DNA of 40,884 nt from an uncultured Prevotellaceae bacterium (GCA_946404865.1 CAMJFC010000022.1:1-40884), one strand, 5' to 3'. Positions 1 through 8,254 are shown, counted from the stretch's first letter. Program-made: numbers and translations. Notes: generated from the sequence alone by a model not told the origin.

Positions 1-410
1 CGCACATACGCTCAATCCTATTTTTTCCGTGCTCTAAGTCACAATTATTTTGTATGTTTAAGGTGTAATATGTCCGTCAAGTCGGGCAACTAGATAAATA
101 CCTTCAAGCACAGTCTTGTCAGCGACTTCTCAAAGCGTCTCATCTCTCTGAAAGAATATGCCAACACTGCGCTACCTATTTGCGCAGTACATTTTTTGTG
201 ATTTTTTGAAAAGTTTTTTTTGATTACGTAAATACGTTGCGTAGTTGCTTTTTTATTTTGCACTCAGAAAATAACAAAAGAGTTCTTTGTGAGAATGCCG
301 TAGGGCGAGGGATACTTCGACTTTGGGGATATTTTGATAGTTTTATTGGTTTTCTCAAAACCTCTTCCGCGAATCCCCGCTCCTTTGCCCGCCGTCGCTT
401 CTGCAAACCA
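1..410. other. Non-coding leader region upstream of the Ro60 gene
   Basis: No convincing protein gene is visible; the short reading frames have no homology I recognise and run through structured sequence. The stretch holds a terminator-like hairpin near 166-197. It also holds a possible stem AAGTCG/CGACTT (79-84 with 123-128) and a partial copy (296-318) of the sequence that starts the candidate Y RNA downstream. In both copies TGCCGTAG is followed 6-7 nt later by GATACTTC. This suggests several related small RNAs or decayed copies ahead of the Ro protein gene. No clean TAnnTTTG promoter stands out. Confidence 0.5.
166..197 (+). terminator. Probable intrinsic terminator
   Basis: A perfect 7-bp stem, ACTGCGC (166-172) with GCGCAGT (182-188), encloses a 9-nt loop and is followed by a T-run at 192-197. 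It would end a transcript that enters from, or begins in, the first 160 bases of the window. Confidence 0.6.
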
Positions 411-501
411 AAACGGTTGCCGTAGTGGAGAGATACTTCATAGCTAGATAGAGCACAAGATTTTTAACCTTGGAAAACTCTCTACGCTTGTAGCACCGTT
501 T
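411..501 (+). ncRNA. Candidate Y RNA with tRNA-like module, upstream of Ro60
   Basis: The ends pair in a bulged stem: AAACGG (411-416) with CCGTTT (496-501), TGC (418-420) with GCA (493-495), CGTAG (421-425) with CTACG (482-486), and AGAG (429-432) with CTCT (478-481). That is 18 pairs with bulges at 417, 426-428 and 487-492. The enclosed loop reads like a tRNA in correct register: TA, a short D-arm-like GCTA...GAGC, A, then an anticodon-like arm CAAG/CTTG with a 7-nt TTTTTAA loop (a UUU anticodon, as in tRNA-Lys). There is no T arm and no GG in the D loop. Bacterial Ro proteins are known to bind Y RNAs encoded beside them, some of which (YrlA) mimic tRNA. The fold is visible in the sequence; the role is inferred. 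Confidence 0.5.
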
Positions 502-542
502 CTTTTGAAAAAAGATGTTTAACTAATATAGATGTTACGAAG

Positions 543-2066
543 ATGAACTACAATTCGATGTTGAAGGAAAAAAACACTGAAAAGAATTATGAAGGTGCCA
601 AGGCTTATGCGATGACGCCAGAACTGGAACTCTACACTGCAGTGGTAACTGCATCGCTCAGTGATACATTCTACGAGGAAAAGGATGAGCGGGCTGAACG
701 TATTGCCCAGCTCATAAGTAAGGTGTCGCCTGAGTTTGTGGCACGCCTGGCGGTCTATACCCGCACGGTGATGCATCTTCGTAGCGTCCCTCTGCTCTTG
801 TTGGTAGAACTGGCAAAGGTGCACAATGGTGATGATTTGGTGGCAAGGGCCGTTGAGAAAACGGTTCTGCGTGCTGATGAAATCATGGAACTGCTGATGT
901 GCTATCAATGGAGAAATCCTTCTAAGGATGAACGTAAGAAGCTCGGCAGATTGTCTCGTCAGATTCAGAACGGGTTGCAACGGGCATTCAATCGTTTTGA
1001 TGAATATCAGTTTGCGAAGTATGATCGCGATGGTCTCGAGGTGAAGCTTCGCGATGCGTTGTTTCTGGTGCATCCTAAAGCAAAGGATGGGCAGCAGCAG
1101 GCCCTCTTTGATAAGATTGCAAACCGTCAATTAGAGGTTCCATATACTTGGGAAACGGAGCTGTCGGCACTCGGGCAACAACATTTCGAGTCGGTTGAGC
1201 AAAAACAGTCGGCAATACGTGAGAAGTGGGAAGAACTCATCAATAGCGGAAAGATGGGCTATATGGCTCTGATGCGTAACCTGCGCAATATGCTTCAGGC
1301 AGATGTCTCATTGCTTGAGATGCAGAAGGTGGCAAACAGGCTCTCAGATGCCGAACAGGTATCGAGGTCCAAACAGTTGCCTTTCCGCTATCTGTCAGCT
1401 TATCGTGAGATAGAGAAGGTCAATTCCACTCACACCGCGATGCTGATGAATGCTTTGGAGGCTGCCGTAAAGGCTTCTGCCGGCAATATTGAAGGTTTTG
1501 ATGAGAACACTCGTGTCCTGTTGGCTTCAGATGTCAGCGGTTCTATGTGGTCAACAGTCAGCCCGAGAAGTACTATTCGTCACTACGACATAGGAATTCT
1601 GCTTTCTATGTTGCTCAGAAACCGCTGCAAGCAGGTAGTGGCAGGTATCTTTGGAAGTGTCTGGCAGGTAGAGAATATGCCTAATGACAATATTCTGATG
1701 GCGACGCGCCAGTTGGAACGTCTGGAAGGTAAGGTGGGATATAGTACCAATGGTTATAAGGTTATTGATTGGCTGGTTGAACAAAAGGTAGTGATGGATA
1801 AGGTGATGATGTTCACCGACATGCAGATGTGGGATAGCACTGGATGCGGTAAGGCCTTTGAGGCTTCTTGGAAGGAGTATAAGAAAATAGCTCCGGAAGC
1901 CAAACTCTACCTTTTTGATTTGGCAGGCTATGGTCAGTTGCCTTTGCGTCTTGCTACGCCTGATGTCTATCTGATTGCAGGTTGGAGCGACCGCGTGTTC
2001 GATGTCCTTTCTGCCGTCGATAAGGGTGAAGATGCCTTGAGTGAGATCAATAAGATTGATGTTTAA
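543..2066 (+). CDS. rsr: Ro60/Rsr-type TROVE domain protein
   Basis: This 507-residue protein matches the Ro60 ring architecture: a TROVE HEAT-like repeat region over about residues 15-325, then a von Willebrand A domain. The vWA metal site (MIDAS) is intact, with D330-V-S-G-S334, a probable T402, and D426 in FTDMQ. Ro proteins bind misfolded non-coding RNAs through the ring and are gated by Y RNAs. In bacteria they help RNA maturation and decay, often with polynucleotide phosphorylase. A structured candidate Y RNA lies 42 bp upstream on the same strand. No rtcB or rtcA gene is visible in the window. The ATG at 543 fits the usual N-terminus; a second Met at codon 6 is possible. The gene is convergent with the HsdR-N-like gene. 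Confidence 0.92.
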   Translation: MNYNSMLKEKNTEKNYEGAKAYAMTPELELYTAVVTASLSDTFYEEKDERAERIAQLISKVSPEFVARLAVYTRTVMHLRSVPLLLLVELAKVHNGDDLVARAVEKTVLRADEIMELLMCYQWRNPSKDERKKLGRLSRQIQNGLQRAFNRFDEYQFAKYDRDGLEVKLRDALFLVHPKAKDGQQQALFDKIANRQLEVPYTWETELSALGQQHFESVEQKQSAIREKWEELINSGKMGYMALMRNLRNMLQADVSLLEMQKVANRLSDAEQVSRSKQLPFRYLSAYREIEKVNSTHTAMLMNALEAAVKASAGNIEGFDENTRVLLASDVSGSMWSTVSPRSTIRHYDIGILLSMLLRNRCKQVVAGIFGSVWQVENMPNDNILMATRQLERLEGKVGYSTNGYKVIDWLVEQKVVMDKVMMFTDMQMWDSTGCGKAFEASWKEYKKIAPEAKLYLFDLAGYGQLPLRLATPDVYLIAGWSDRVFDVLSAVDKGEDALSEINKIDV

Positions 2067-2126
2067 GCGATTGTCGTAAAAGGAGAAGTAATAGGTTGGG
2101 GGCAGTTCGTACGAGAAATGGTAATG

Positions 2127-2576
2127 TCAAATATTTTCGTAATTTGGAATATCTTCCATTTGTAAAAATTTTTGATTTTCTTTTTCTACTCGGAAACAGT
2201 AATGAACCAACCCGTTGCTCACAATCAGATAGTCCACTTGTAGCATCAGGTTATAGGCCATAATCTGTTCGAACACCCGTTGCGTGATGGCCACCGTGGG
2301 CGCCTTGTATTCGATGATCATTCTCGGCCGGAGCGTATTCGTATAGAGCACCGTATCGCAGCGCAACCGCTTCTCGCCGATGCGCAGTTCCACCTCGTTG
2401 GCCAACAGGGTAGGGGGGTAACCCTTGTGTTCCGTCAGGTAATGCACGAAATGCTGGCGCACCCACTCCTCGGGTGTCAGCGCCACGTATTTGCGGCGCA
2501 GGAAGTCGAAGATGACGGGACGTCCGTCCTGCATCCGCACTTTATGCTCAAATGGTGGCAAGTTCAATTCGTTCAT
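2127..2576 (-). CDS. Small HsdR N-terminal-like (HSDR_N_2) protein, PD-(D/E)XK fold
   Basis: This 149-residue stand-alone protein resembles the N-terminal nuclease domain of type I restriction subunit R. The core reads E61, then RCD74TV, a strand, and E89-Y-K91, which fits the E...D...ExK pattern of PD-(D/E)XK nucleases. No helicase or methylase accompanies it, so it is not a working type I system. In Bacteroidetes this small protein is commonly found next to holA, as here, which hints at a housekeeping DNA-related role; that function is inferred. It is transcribed away from holA out of a shared 120-bp region containing a long inverted repeat. Confidence 0.8.
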   Translation of the reverse strand: MNELNLPPFEHKVRMQDGRPVIFDFLRRKYVALTPEEWVRQHFVHYLTEHKGYPPTLLANEVELRIGEKRLRCDTVLYTNTLRPRMIIEYKAPTVAITQRVFEQIMAYNLMLQVDYLIVSNGLVHYCFRVEKENQKFLQMEDIPNYENI

Positions 2577-2578
2577 AG

Positions 2579-2609
2579 TTGCATATATGGATTATTATCC
2601 GTACCTTTG
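2579..2609 (+). promoter_or_regulatory. Bacteroidetes-type promoter for holA
   Basis: TTG at 2579-2581, 20 bp, then TACCTTTG at 2602-2609 matches the Bacteroidetes consensus. The -7 box lies inside the left arm of the 22-bp inverted repeat. Confidence 0.65.
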
Positions 2610-2657
2610 CCGTGGATTGCGTTACTGTTGATGCAAATCCACGGCAAAGGTACGGAT
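2597..2657. repeat. Perfect 22-bp inverted repeat between divergent genes
   Basis: Left arm 2597-2618 and right arm 2636-2657 are exact reverse complements with a 17-nt spacer. Each arm carries TACCTTTG reading inwards, so potential -7 boxes face each other and either transcript would begin with a strong hairpin in its leader. It could also serve as a dyad operator. Confidence 0.85.
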
Positions 2658-2703
2658 TTTTTTGTAGAGAAGAAGAAAACCTATACATATAATTATATAC
2701 GCA

Positions 2704-3729
2704 ATGGCAGCAAAGCAGTCAAATACCTTCGACAGCATCATGAAAGAACTGAAGGGTGGCAATTACAGACCTTTCTATCTGCTCATGGGAGAGGAGTCTT
2801 ATTATATCGACTTCATCTGCGACTATATTATCGAGCACGCACTCTCGCCCGATGAGCGCGATTTCAACCTGAGCGTCGTCTATGGAGCAGATACCAATTG
2901 CTCGAAGATTTCCGACATGGCCAAGAGCTACCCCATGATGGCTGAGCGGCAGGTGGTGGTGGTGAAAGAGGCACAGAACATCCGGTCGTGGGATGCACTG
3001 GAGAGCTATCTGGACAAACCGATGCCCACGACCGTTCTGGTGCTGTGTTATAAGAACGGTAAGATCGACCAGCGGAAGAAGATCGTACAGAAGGCTGCCA
3101 AAGTGGGCGTCGTGTTTGATAGCCCTAAAAAACGGGATTATGAACTGCCGTCGTTCATTGAGGGGTATCTGCGCTCCAAGGGTGCCACCGCTGACCGTAA
3201 GTCGGTTCAGATGATTGCCGACCATGTGGGGGCCGACCTGTCGCGCCTGACGTCTGAACTTGACAAGGTGCTCATCTCCTTGCCCGATAACGACCGCCGC
3301 GTGACCCCTGAGTTGGTAGAGGAGAAAATAGGGATTAGCAAAGATTATAACATCTTTGAACTGAAAAACGCACTTATTGCAAGGGATGTTCTCAAGGCAA
3401 ACAGGATAGTAAAATATTTTGACAACAATCCCAAGACGGGTTCCATCTACGGCCTTCTCCCAAATCTCTTCATTTATTTTCAGAATTTGATGCTTGCCTA
3501 TTACGCGCCAGGAAAACGTACGGAAGACGACGTCGCAAAATTCCTCGATTTGTCATCGGGATGGGCCGCGCGCGACTATATCGCAGGCATGAGAAATTAC
3601 TCCGGAATGAAAACACTACAGATTATTTCCAAAATTAGAGAGGTTGACGCCAAAAGTAAGGGCTTAGATAACCCTAATACAAGCATGGGAGAGCTGATGA
3701 AAGAGCTAATTTTCTTCATTTTGCACTGA
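2704..3729 (+). CDS. holA: DNA polymerase III subunit delta
   Basis: This 341-residue protein has the length and N-terminal pattern of HolA. It opens with a YRPFYLLMGEE segment, the degenerate nucleotide-binding loop of the delta subunit. Delta belongs to the clamp-loader complex with DnaX and HolB and opens the beta sliding clamp so it can be loaded at primed sites. The C-terminal region (about 220-341) fits the helical collar domain. Its promoter lies in the inverted repeat upstream, and an intrinsic terminator follows about 40 bp after the stop. Pairing with the HsdR-N-like gene is typical for Bacteroidetes. Confidence 0.92.
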   Translation: MAAKQSNTFDSIMKELKGGNYRPFYLLMGEESYYIDFICDYIIEHALSPDERDFNLSVVYGADTNCSKISDMAKSYPMMAERQVVVVKEAQNIRSWDALESYLDKPMPTTVLVLCYKNGKIDQRKKIVQKAAKVGVVFDSPKKRDYELPSFIEGYLRSKGATADRKSVQMIADHVGADLSRLTSELDKVLISLPDNDRRVTPELVEEKIGISKDYNIFELKNALIARDVLKANRIVKYFDNNPKTGSIYGLLPNLFIYFQNLMLAYYAPGKRTEDDVAKFLDLSSGWAARDYIAGMRNYSGMKTLQIISKIREVDAKSKGLDNPNTSMGELMKELIFFILH

Positions 3730-3768
3730 AAAAAGCACTTTTCCTGACTCTGGTTTCACCCGAAAATG

Positions 3769-3791
3769 GCATCCAAACGGATGCTTTTTTT
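3769..3791 (+). terminator. Intrinsic terminator of holA
   Basis: GCATCC (3769-3774), loop AAAC, GGATGC (3779-3784), followed by seven T's (3785-3791). Confidence 0.85.
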
Positions 3792-4424
3792 GTGCCTAAA
3801 TGTTTCATTTCTAAAATGTTCCGCGCGTTTCTGGCCGCTGAAAACTTCGATTTTTGAAGCCGTTTCGCACCCTCGTCGGAAAAACAAACGAAATGCCCAA
3901 AAATCGATTTTTTAGGCGTTTTCAAGAAATGGCATTAAGGAATTTTTGCATTTAAAATTCAAAATTTCGCTTTTAAAACAGAAACAAACGTTTACAAACA
4001 TCATAATTATTCAAGTATCAAAACGAAAAGCGGAATAGGCTTTGTAAGATTAAAGTTTTTAAACGTAAAGGCATCCTGTTACATCTTAAAATGTGCATGA
4101 ATATTTATTCAAAATGTCAAATATTGTGTAAATAGTATAAAACCAACAACTTATAGTGCTCAATTAGATATTTTCTTTATGTAAAAATTGGCAATTGGAC
4201 AAAAGAATTAACAAAACATAGTGTTTTAATGATGGTATTATATTGTAAATGAATGTATATCAAATAGATATGGCAAATTGTTTGATAATTACTTTTAATA
4301 TGATTACTACAAATGTAGGCGTGGGTCTAAGTGTGCTATCAATATTTGTAAAGTTTACGTTTGTATATGTAAAGATTGCAAACGAAATACGAATTTAAAA
4401 ATTGAAAAATTTACACTTGAAAAA
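3792..4424. other. AT-rich intergenic stretch without genes
   Basis: No plausible coding region is present. From about 3950 onward the sequence is extremely AT-rich, unlike the flanking genes. It contains scattered short motifs of the AAACGTTTAC / GTTTACAAAC type (near 3986, 4057, 4355 and 4380). I see no transposase, att-like direct repeat or tRNA. It ends in the promoter of the XRE regulator. Confidence 0.6.
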
Positions 4425-4456
4425 TTTGCATATTTAAATTTTTCGCTTTACCTTTG
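4425..4456 (+). promoter_or_regulatory. Promoter of the XRE-type regulator gene
   Basis: TTTG (4425-4428), 20 bp, TACCTTTG (4449-4456): a consensus Bacteroidetes promoter about 50 bp before the start codon. Confidence 0.8.
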
Positions 4457-4505
4457 TAAACCTAAATGAAAGGGTCTAAAAAAGTGACTGATTAGTAAAA
4501 TCGTT

Positions 4506-4961
4506 ATGAAAGACAGAATCCGGAAAATCATGGAGTCGCAACACATGAGCCAGCACAACTTCGCTCAGTTCATCGGCGTCTCGACAGCAGCACTCAGTAG
4601 TATCTTCAACGGTAGAACCAAACCTACCCTCAACACTGTTGAGGCTATCCGTAGTAAACTGCCAGACATCAGTCTTGATTGGCTTGTGTTTGGTACTGGC
4701 GAGATGTTTATGCACGATGTTGACGCACAAAAGGTTACGTCGGACACTCCTAAGACGGGTGTGGAGCAGACATTGGGCTTCGACCTCACTTCTACTACCC
4801 TACCCGATGGGGGAAACGAACCCCCTGTTTCGCAGAGTGTAGAACGTACACCCAAAAAATCAGCGAAAAATGATGTCAAAATATTTAACAAATCTGCTCG
4901 GCGCATCACTGAGATTCGTGTCTTCTACGATGACCAAACCTATGAGTCGTTTACTCCTTAA
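4506..4961 (+). CDS. XRE-type helix-turn-helix DNA-binding protein
   Basis: This is a 151-residue protein. Residues about 3-65 form a Cro/CI-type helix-turn-helix: the MSQHNFAQFIGVSTAALSSI segment carries the two helices, followed by NGRTKPTLNTV, a classic XRE pattern. The rest is low-complexity, then basic, ending in a short segment around residues 130-151. No effector domain is recognised. It stands alone behind a consensus promoter and an unusually long AT-rich region, so its targets may include that region. The target and signal are unknown; I see no phage genes nearby that would make it a prophage repressor. Confidence 0.82.
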   Translation: MKDRIRKIMESQHMSQHNFAQFIGVSTAALSSIFNGRTKPTLNTVEAIRSKLPDISLDWLVFGTGEMFMHDVDAQKVTSDTPKTGVEQTLGFDLTSTTLPDGGNEPPVSQSVERTPKKSAKNDVKIFNKSARRITEIRVFYDDQTYESFTP

Positions 4962-5113
4962 GGTTGAGGGTTTAGGGTTGAGGTGTTTAGGGTTTAGGGA
5001 TGTGGGTTGAAGGTTGATGGTTTAGGAGTGGAGGAGTGAAGGAGTGGAGGAGTGAAGACAATACTCCATTTGCAGAGTAATCTCTTACCTCTTACCCCTT
5101 ACCCCTTACCTCT
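4962..5113. repeat. Bipartite G-rich/C-rich low-complexity element, copy 1
   Basis: The plus strand runs through purine/T blocks of the GGTTGAGGGTTTAGGG and GGAGTGGAGGAGTGAAG type (4962-5057). A short spacer containing CCATTTGCAGAGTAATCTC follows, then pyrimidine blocks of CTTACCTCTTACCCC (5091-5113). The same layout recurs at 18129-18292 and 30155-30297. The two halves are only roughly complementary. The rest of the gap to pyrK contains short AT-rich repeats of the TGTGAATTG type. Confidence 0.7.
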
Positions 5114-5227
5114 TTTTGTATAGGGTTAGTGCTTTCTCTTGCGTAAAGGCGGCTGTTATGTTGCATTGTGAATTGTGCAATGTGAATTGATAATTGTGAA
5201 TTGTGCATTCTTAATTCTGAATTATCC

Positions 5228-5259
5228 TTGTGCTTTCTCGTTTTTTTGTTTTATCTTTG
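5228..5259 (+). promoter_or_regulatory. Promoter of pyrK-pyrD
   Basis: TTG (5228-5230), 21 bp, TATCTTTG (5252-5259), ending 23 bp before the pyrK ATG. Confidence 0.65.
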
Positions 5260-5282
5260 CACCAACTTCTAAACACTGTATC

Positions 5283-6056
5283 ATGAAATATATTCTCGAT
5301 TTAACAGTCAAGTCGGTGGAACCCATGGGTGGCAAGTATGTGCTGCTCAAACTCACACAGCCCGCCCCCTTGCCAGAGATGCAACCCGGACAGTTCGTCG
5401 AGGTGCGTGTCGATGGTTCGCCTTCTACCTTCCTCCGACGACCTATATCTATAAATAAGGTGTCGGTGTCCGACAATGAACTATGGCTATTGGTGGCTGC
5501 CGTGGGCGACGGCACGCGGTGGATGGCTGCCTCGAAACCTGGTGACACGCTCAACTGTGTGCTGCCGTTGGGCCATGGATTCACGCTGCCCGAACAGCCT
5601 CAGGGTAACTACCTGCTTGTCGGTGGCGGCGTGGGGGTGGCTCCGCTGCTCTACCTCGGTGAGCGCATGAGAGCGATGGGCGCAGAACCCACCTTCCTGT
5701 TGGGTGCCCGAACGGCAAACGATCTCTTGATGTTCGACCACTTCAAACAACTGGGCAGGGTGCTCGTCACAACCGAAGACGGCAGCATGGGCGAGCGCGG
5801 TTTTGTGACCAACCACAGTGTGCTCGGAAGTGAACGCTTCGACCGCATTTACACCTGCGGTCCTAAGCCGATGATGGTGGCTGTGGCTCGTTATGCGCGG
5901 CATACCGATACGGATTGTGAGGTGTCGCTGGAGAATATGATGGCATGCGGATTGGGTGCCTGTCTCTGTTGTGTGGAGAATACCACCGAGGGTAATATTT
6001 GTGTGTGTAAAGAAGGACCCGTGTTAAATATTAAGAAGTTGTTATGGCCACTTTAA
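5283..6056 (+). CDS. pyrK: Dihydroorotate dehydrogenase electron-transfer subunit
   Basis: This 257-residue flavin/iron-sulfur subunit passes electrons from dihydroorotate oxidation in PyrD to NAD+ in pyrimidine synthesis. The FAD-binding motif RRPISI lies near residue 50 and the NAD-binding [11 protein letters not shown] near 110, followed by TCGPKPMM. At the C-terminus the cysteine cluster CGLGACLCC...C for the 2Fe-2S centre is complete. I chose the ATG at 5283: the frame is open back to 5175, but that extension is hydrophobic low-complexity sequence spanning the promoter. The 3' end overlaps pyrD by 13 bp, indicating translational coupling. Confidence 0.93.
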   Translation: MKYILDLTVKSVEPMGGKYVLLKLTQPAPLPEMQPGQFVEVRVDGSPSTFLRRPISINKVSVSDNELWLLVAAVGDGTRWMAASKPGDTLNCVLPLGHGFTLPEQPQGNYLLVGGGVGVAPLLYLGERMRAMGAEPTFLLGARTANDLLMFDHFKQLGRVLVTTEDGSMGERGFVTNHSVLGSERFDRIYTCGPKPMMVAVARYARHTDTDCEVSLENMMACGLGACLCCVENTTEGNICVCKEGPVLNIKKLLWPL

Positions 6057-6949
6057 ATGTAAATATAAAATCATTAAATTTGAAGAACCCCGTTATGACT
6101 GCTTCGGGGACATTCGGTTACGGATTAGAGTTTGCTGACTTTGTACCCCTCGACCAGATTGGAGGTATTATCGTCAAAGGCACGACACTCCATCCGAGGC
6201 AGGGAAATGACTATCCGCGCATGGTGGAAACGGCCCAGGGTATGCTCAATTGTGTTGGACTGCAAAACAAAGGGGTGGATTATTTCTGTCAGCATATCTA
6301 TCCTCAGGTGAAGGATATCGATACGAATGTCATTGTCAATGTCAGCGGTTCGGCACCCGACGACTATGCGGAGTGTGCCGCATGCATCGACGCGCTTGAG
6401 CGTATCCCCGCTATCGAACTGAACATCTCATGTCCCAACGTCAAACAGGGGGGTATGGCTTTCGGCGTCACCACGGCCGGTGCTGCCAGCGTGGTCAGGG
6501 CTGTACGCGAACGCTATCATAAGACGCTTATCGTAAAACTGTCGCCCAATGTCACCAACATCATTGACATCGCACGGGCTTGCGAGGATGAAGGCGCAGA
6601 CAGTGTCTCGCTCATCAATACACTGATGGGCATGGCCATTGACATCGAACGGCGGCGACCGGTGCTCAGCATCGCTACGGGCGGACTCAGTGGTCCTGCC
6701 GTGAAACCTGTGGCCGTGCGTATGGTGTGGCAGGTGGCTCATGCCGTCAAGATTCCTGTCATCGGACTGGGAGGCATCATGACCGCAGAGGATGCCATTG
6801 AATTCCTCATGGCGGGTGCCACAGCTATCGAGATAGGCACTGCCAATTTCATCGACCCTGCTGTCACTATCCGGGTGCGCGACGGCATCGACCAATGGCT
6901 CGAACGCCACGGTTGTCGCTCGGTGCAAGAAATCATCGGAGCAGTGTGA
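6044..6949 (+). CDS. pyrD: Dihydroorotate dehydrogenase class 1B, catalytic subunit
   Basis: This 301-residue FMN enzyme oxidises dihydroorotate to orotate. The NISCPN motif places the presumed catalytic cysteine at residue 130, and the IGLGGI...EFLMAGA phosphate-binding region lies near the C-terminus. The class 1B assignment follows from the overlapping pyrK gene, which supplies the NAD-linked half of the heterotetramer. Length is normal. The stop is followed by a short G-rich low-complexity patch and then a bidirectional hairpin shared with convergent aroC. Confidence 0.94.
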   Translation: MATLNVNIKSLNLKNPVMTASGTFGYGLEFADFVPLDQIGGIIVKGTTLHPRQGNDYPRMVETAQGMLNCVGLQNKGVDYFCQHIYPQVKDIDTNVIVNVSGSAPDDYAECAACIDALERIPAIELNISCPNVKQGGMAFGVTTAGAASVVRAVRERYHKTLIVKLSPNVTNIIDIARACEDEGADSVSLINTLMGMAIDIERRRPVLSIATGGLSGPAVKPVAVRMVWQVAHAVKIPVIGLGGIMTAEDAIEFLMAGATAIEIGTANFIDPAVTIRVRDGIDQWLERHGCRSVQEIIGAV

Positions 6950-6950
6950 A

Positions 6951-6983
6951 GGAAGGTTGAGGGATGAGGGTTTAGGGTTTAGT
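6951..6983. repeat. G-rich low-complexity patch (half element)
   Basis: A short run of GGTTGAGGGATGAGGGTTTAG type follows the pyrD stop. It resembles the G-rich half of the bipartite elements elsewhere in the window, but no C-rich half follows. Confidence 0.55.
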
Positions 6984-6998
6984 GTTTTGATATAAAAT

Positions 6999-7026
6999 TT
7001 GAGAGCTGCCGTTCGGCAGCTCTCAA
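6999..7026. terminator. Bidirectional terminator hairpin between pyrD and aroC
   Basis: A perfect 12-bp stem (6999-7010 with 7015-7026) has a GTTC tetraloop, lies between convergent genes and is flanked by an A/T-rich stretch on the left. Confidence 0.7.
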
Positions 7027-7056
7027 CCAACACAAAAACTAAACTAGACTTAACTA

Positions 7057-7089
7057 GGTTATCGCGATTTTCACAAATCGTCCATAACC
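7057..7089. other. Second structured hairpin downstream of aroC
   Basis: GGTTAT/ATAACC (7057-7062 with 7084-7089) and CGATTT/AAATCG (7065-7070 with 7075-7080) pair around a small internal loop and a TCAC tetraloop. On the minus strand it precedes an AGTTTTTGTG segment, so it may be part of aroC termination or an mRNA 3' end structure. Confidence 0.5.
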
Positions 7090-7181
7090 GAGTGCAAATA
7101 TAGCGGTATTTTTTGAAACAAATTTGTTTTGTGAGGAAAATAATTGTCAGAATAACAATTATTAACGAAACGGGATGAAAA

Positions 7182-8246
7182 TCAAGATTTCATCGATAAA
7201 ATCTGGTCTAAAATAGTGATGGCGGCCATCGCTTCAACCACAGGGACAGCGCGCGGCAGCACGCATGGGTCGTGTCGTCCGCGGGCTTTCAAGGTCGTGG
7301 CATTTCCTTCTAAATCCACCGTCTGTTGCTGTTGTAGAATTGTCGCCACGGGTTTGAAAGCTACCCGGAAATAGATGTCCTGTCCGTTGCTGATACCGCC
7401 TTGGATGCCGCCGCTGTGATTCGTGTGTGTGGTGATGCGGCCATGGTCATTGACGAACACGTCGTTTTGCTCACTGCCGCGAAAGCGCACACCCTCAAAT
7501 CCCTCGCCATATTCGAATCCTTTCACGGCATTGATGCTGAGCATGGCTGCACCCAGTTGTGCGTGCAACTTGCCAAATTCAGGTTCGCCAACGCCCGGCG
7601 GACAACCACGCACCACGCAGGTGACAACACCGCCGATGGTGTCGCCCTCTTCTTTCACTTGCAGAATCAGCCGTTCCATCTCGTCGGCCTTCTCCGGATC
7701 GGGACAGCGCACGGCATTCTGCTCAGTGAGTGAGAGGTCATAACGGTGATAATCGCGGTCCAGGGCGATATCCCCCACTTGCGAGGTATAGGCTTGGATG
7801 CTGATGCCGTATTTGCGCAGTGCCAGTTTGGCAAGTGCGCCGGCCACACACCGGCTGATGGTGATGCGAGCCGATGAGCGTCCGCCGCCGCGATGGTCGC
7901 GGATGCCGTATTTGGTCTGATAGGTATAGTCGGCGTGTGAGGGTCGATACAGACAGCGCATGTTCTCATAATCCTGCGAGTGTTGGTTGGTGTTGCGCAC
8001 GATGAATCCGATGGGGCATCCTGTGGATTTGCCTTCAAACACACCGCTGAGCAACTCCACCCGGTCGGCCTCGTTGCGCGACGTCGTGATGGCACTCTGT
8101 CCGGGACGTCGTCGGTTGAGCTCTGACTGTATGAAATCGAGGTCGATGTCGATGCCGGCCGGCATGCCATCGACCACACCCCCGATAGCGGCTCCGTGGC
8201 TCTCACCGAAAGTGGTCAGCGTGAATTGATGTCCGAACGTGTTCAT
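7182..8246 (-). CDS. aroC: Chorismate synthase
   Basis: This 354-residue enzyme converts 5-enolpyruvylshikimate-3-phosphate to chorismate with reduced FMN, the last step of the common aromatic pathway. The N-terminus [18 protein letters not shown] is the family signature, and further conserved blocks are RRRPGQS, the DHRGGGRSS region and [10 protein letters not shown]. The frame extends upstream to 8294, but the ATG at 8246 gives the standard N-terminus, so the extra Arg-rich codons are rejected. The gene starts 8 bp after the SlyD-like gene ends, so the two are probably cotranscribed from the slyD promoter. Confidence 0.95.
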   Translation of the reverse strand: MNTFGHQFTLTTFGESHGAAIGGVVDGMPAGIDIDLDFIQSELNRRRPGQSAITTSRNEADRVELLSGVFEGKSTGCPIGFIVRNTNQHSQDYENMRCLYRPSHADYTYQTKYGIRDHRGGGRSSARITISRCVAGALAKLALRKYGISIQAYTSQVGDIALDRDYHRYDLSLTEQNAVRCPDPEKADEMERLILQVKEEGDTIGGVVTCVVRGCPPGVGEPEFGKLHAQLGAAMLSINAVKGFEYGEGFEGVRFRGSEQNDVFVNDHGRITTHTNHSGGIQGGISNGQDIYFRVAFKPVATILQQQQTVDLEGNATTLKARGRHDPCVLPRAVPVVEAMAAITILDQILSMKS

Positions 8247-8254
8247 GTCTATTA

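Noticed and set aside
433..477. A complete tRNA-Lys gene
   Set aside because: There is no T arm, no acceptor stem in tRNA register and no GG in the D loop; it fits a tRNA-like module in a larger RNA better.
2127..2576. Type I restriction system
   Set aside because: Only an HsdR-N-like domain of 149 residues is present; there is no helicase, methylase or specificity gene.
4962..5060. True telomere or CRISPR repeats (TTTAGGG-like blocks)
   Set aside because: Units are irregular, there are no unique spacers of constant length and no cas genes, and the context is ordinary intergenic DNA.
5175..5282. Longer pyrK start
   Set aside because: The extra 36 codons run across the promoter and AT-rich repeats; the family N-terminus begins at 5283.
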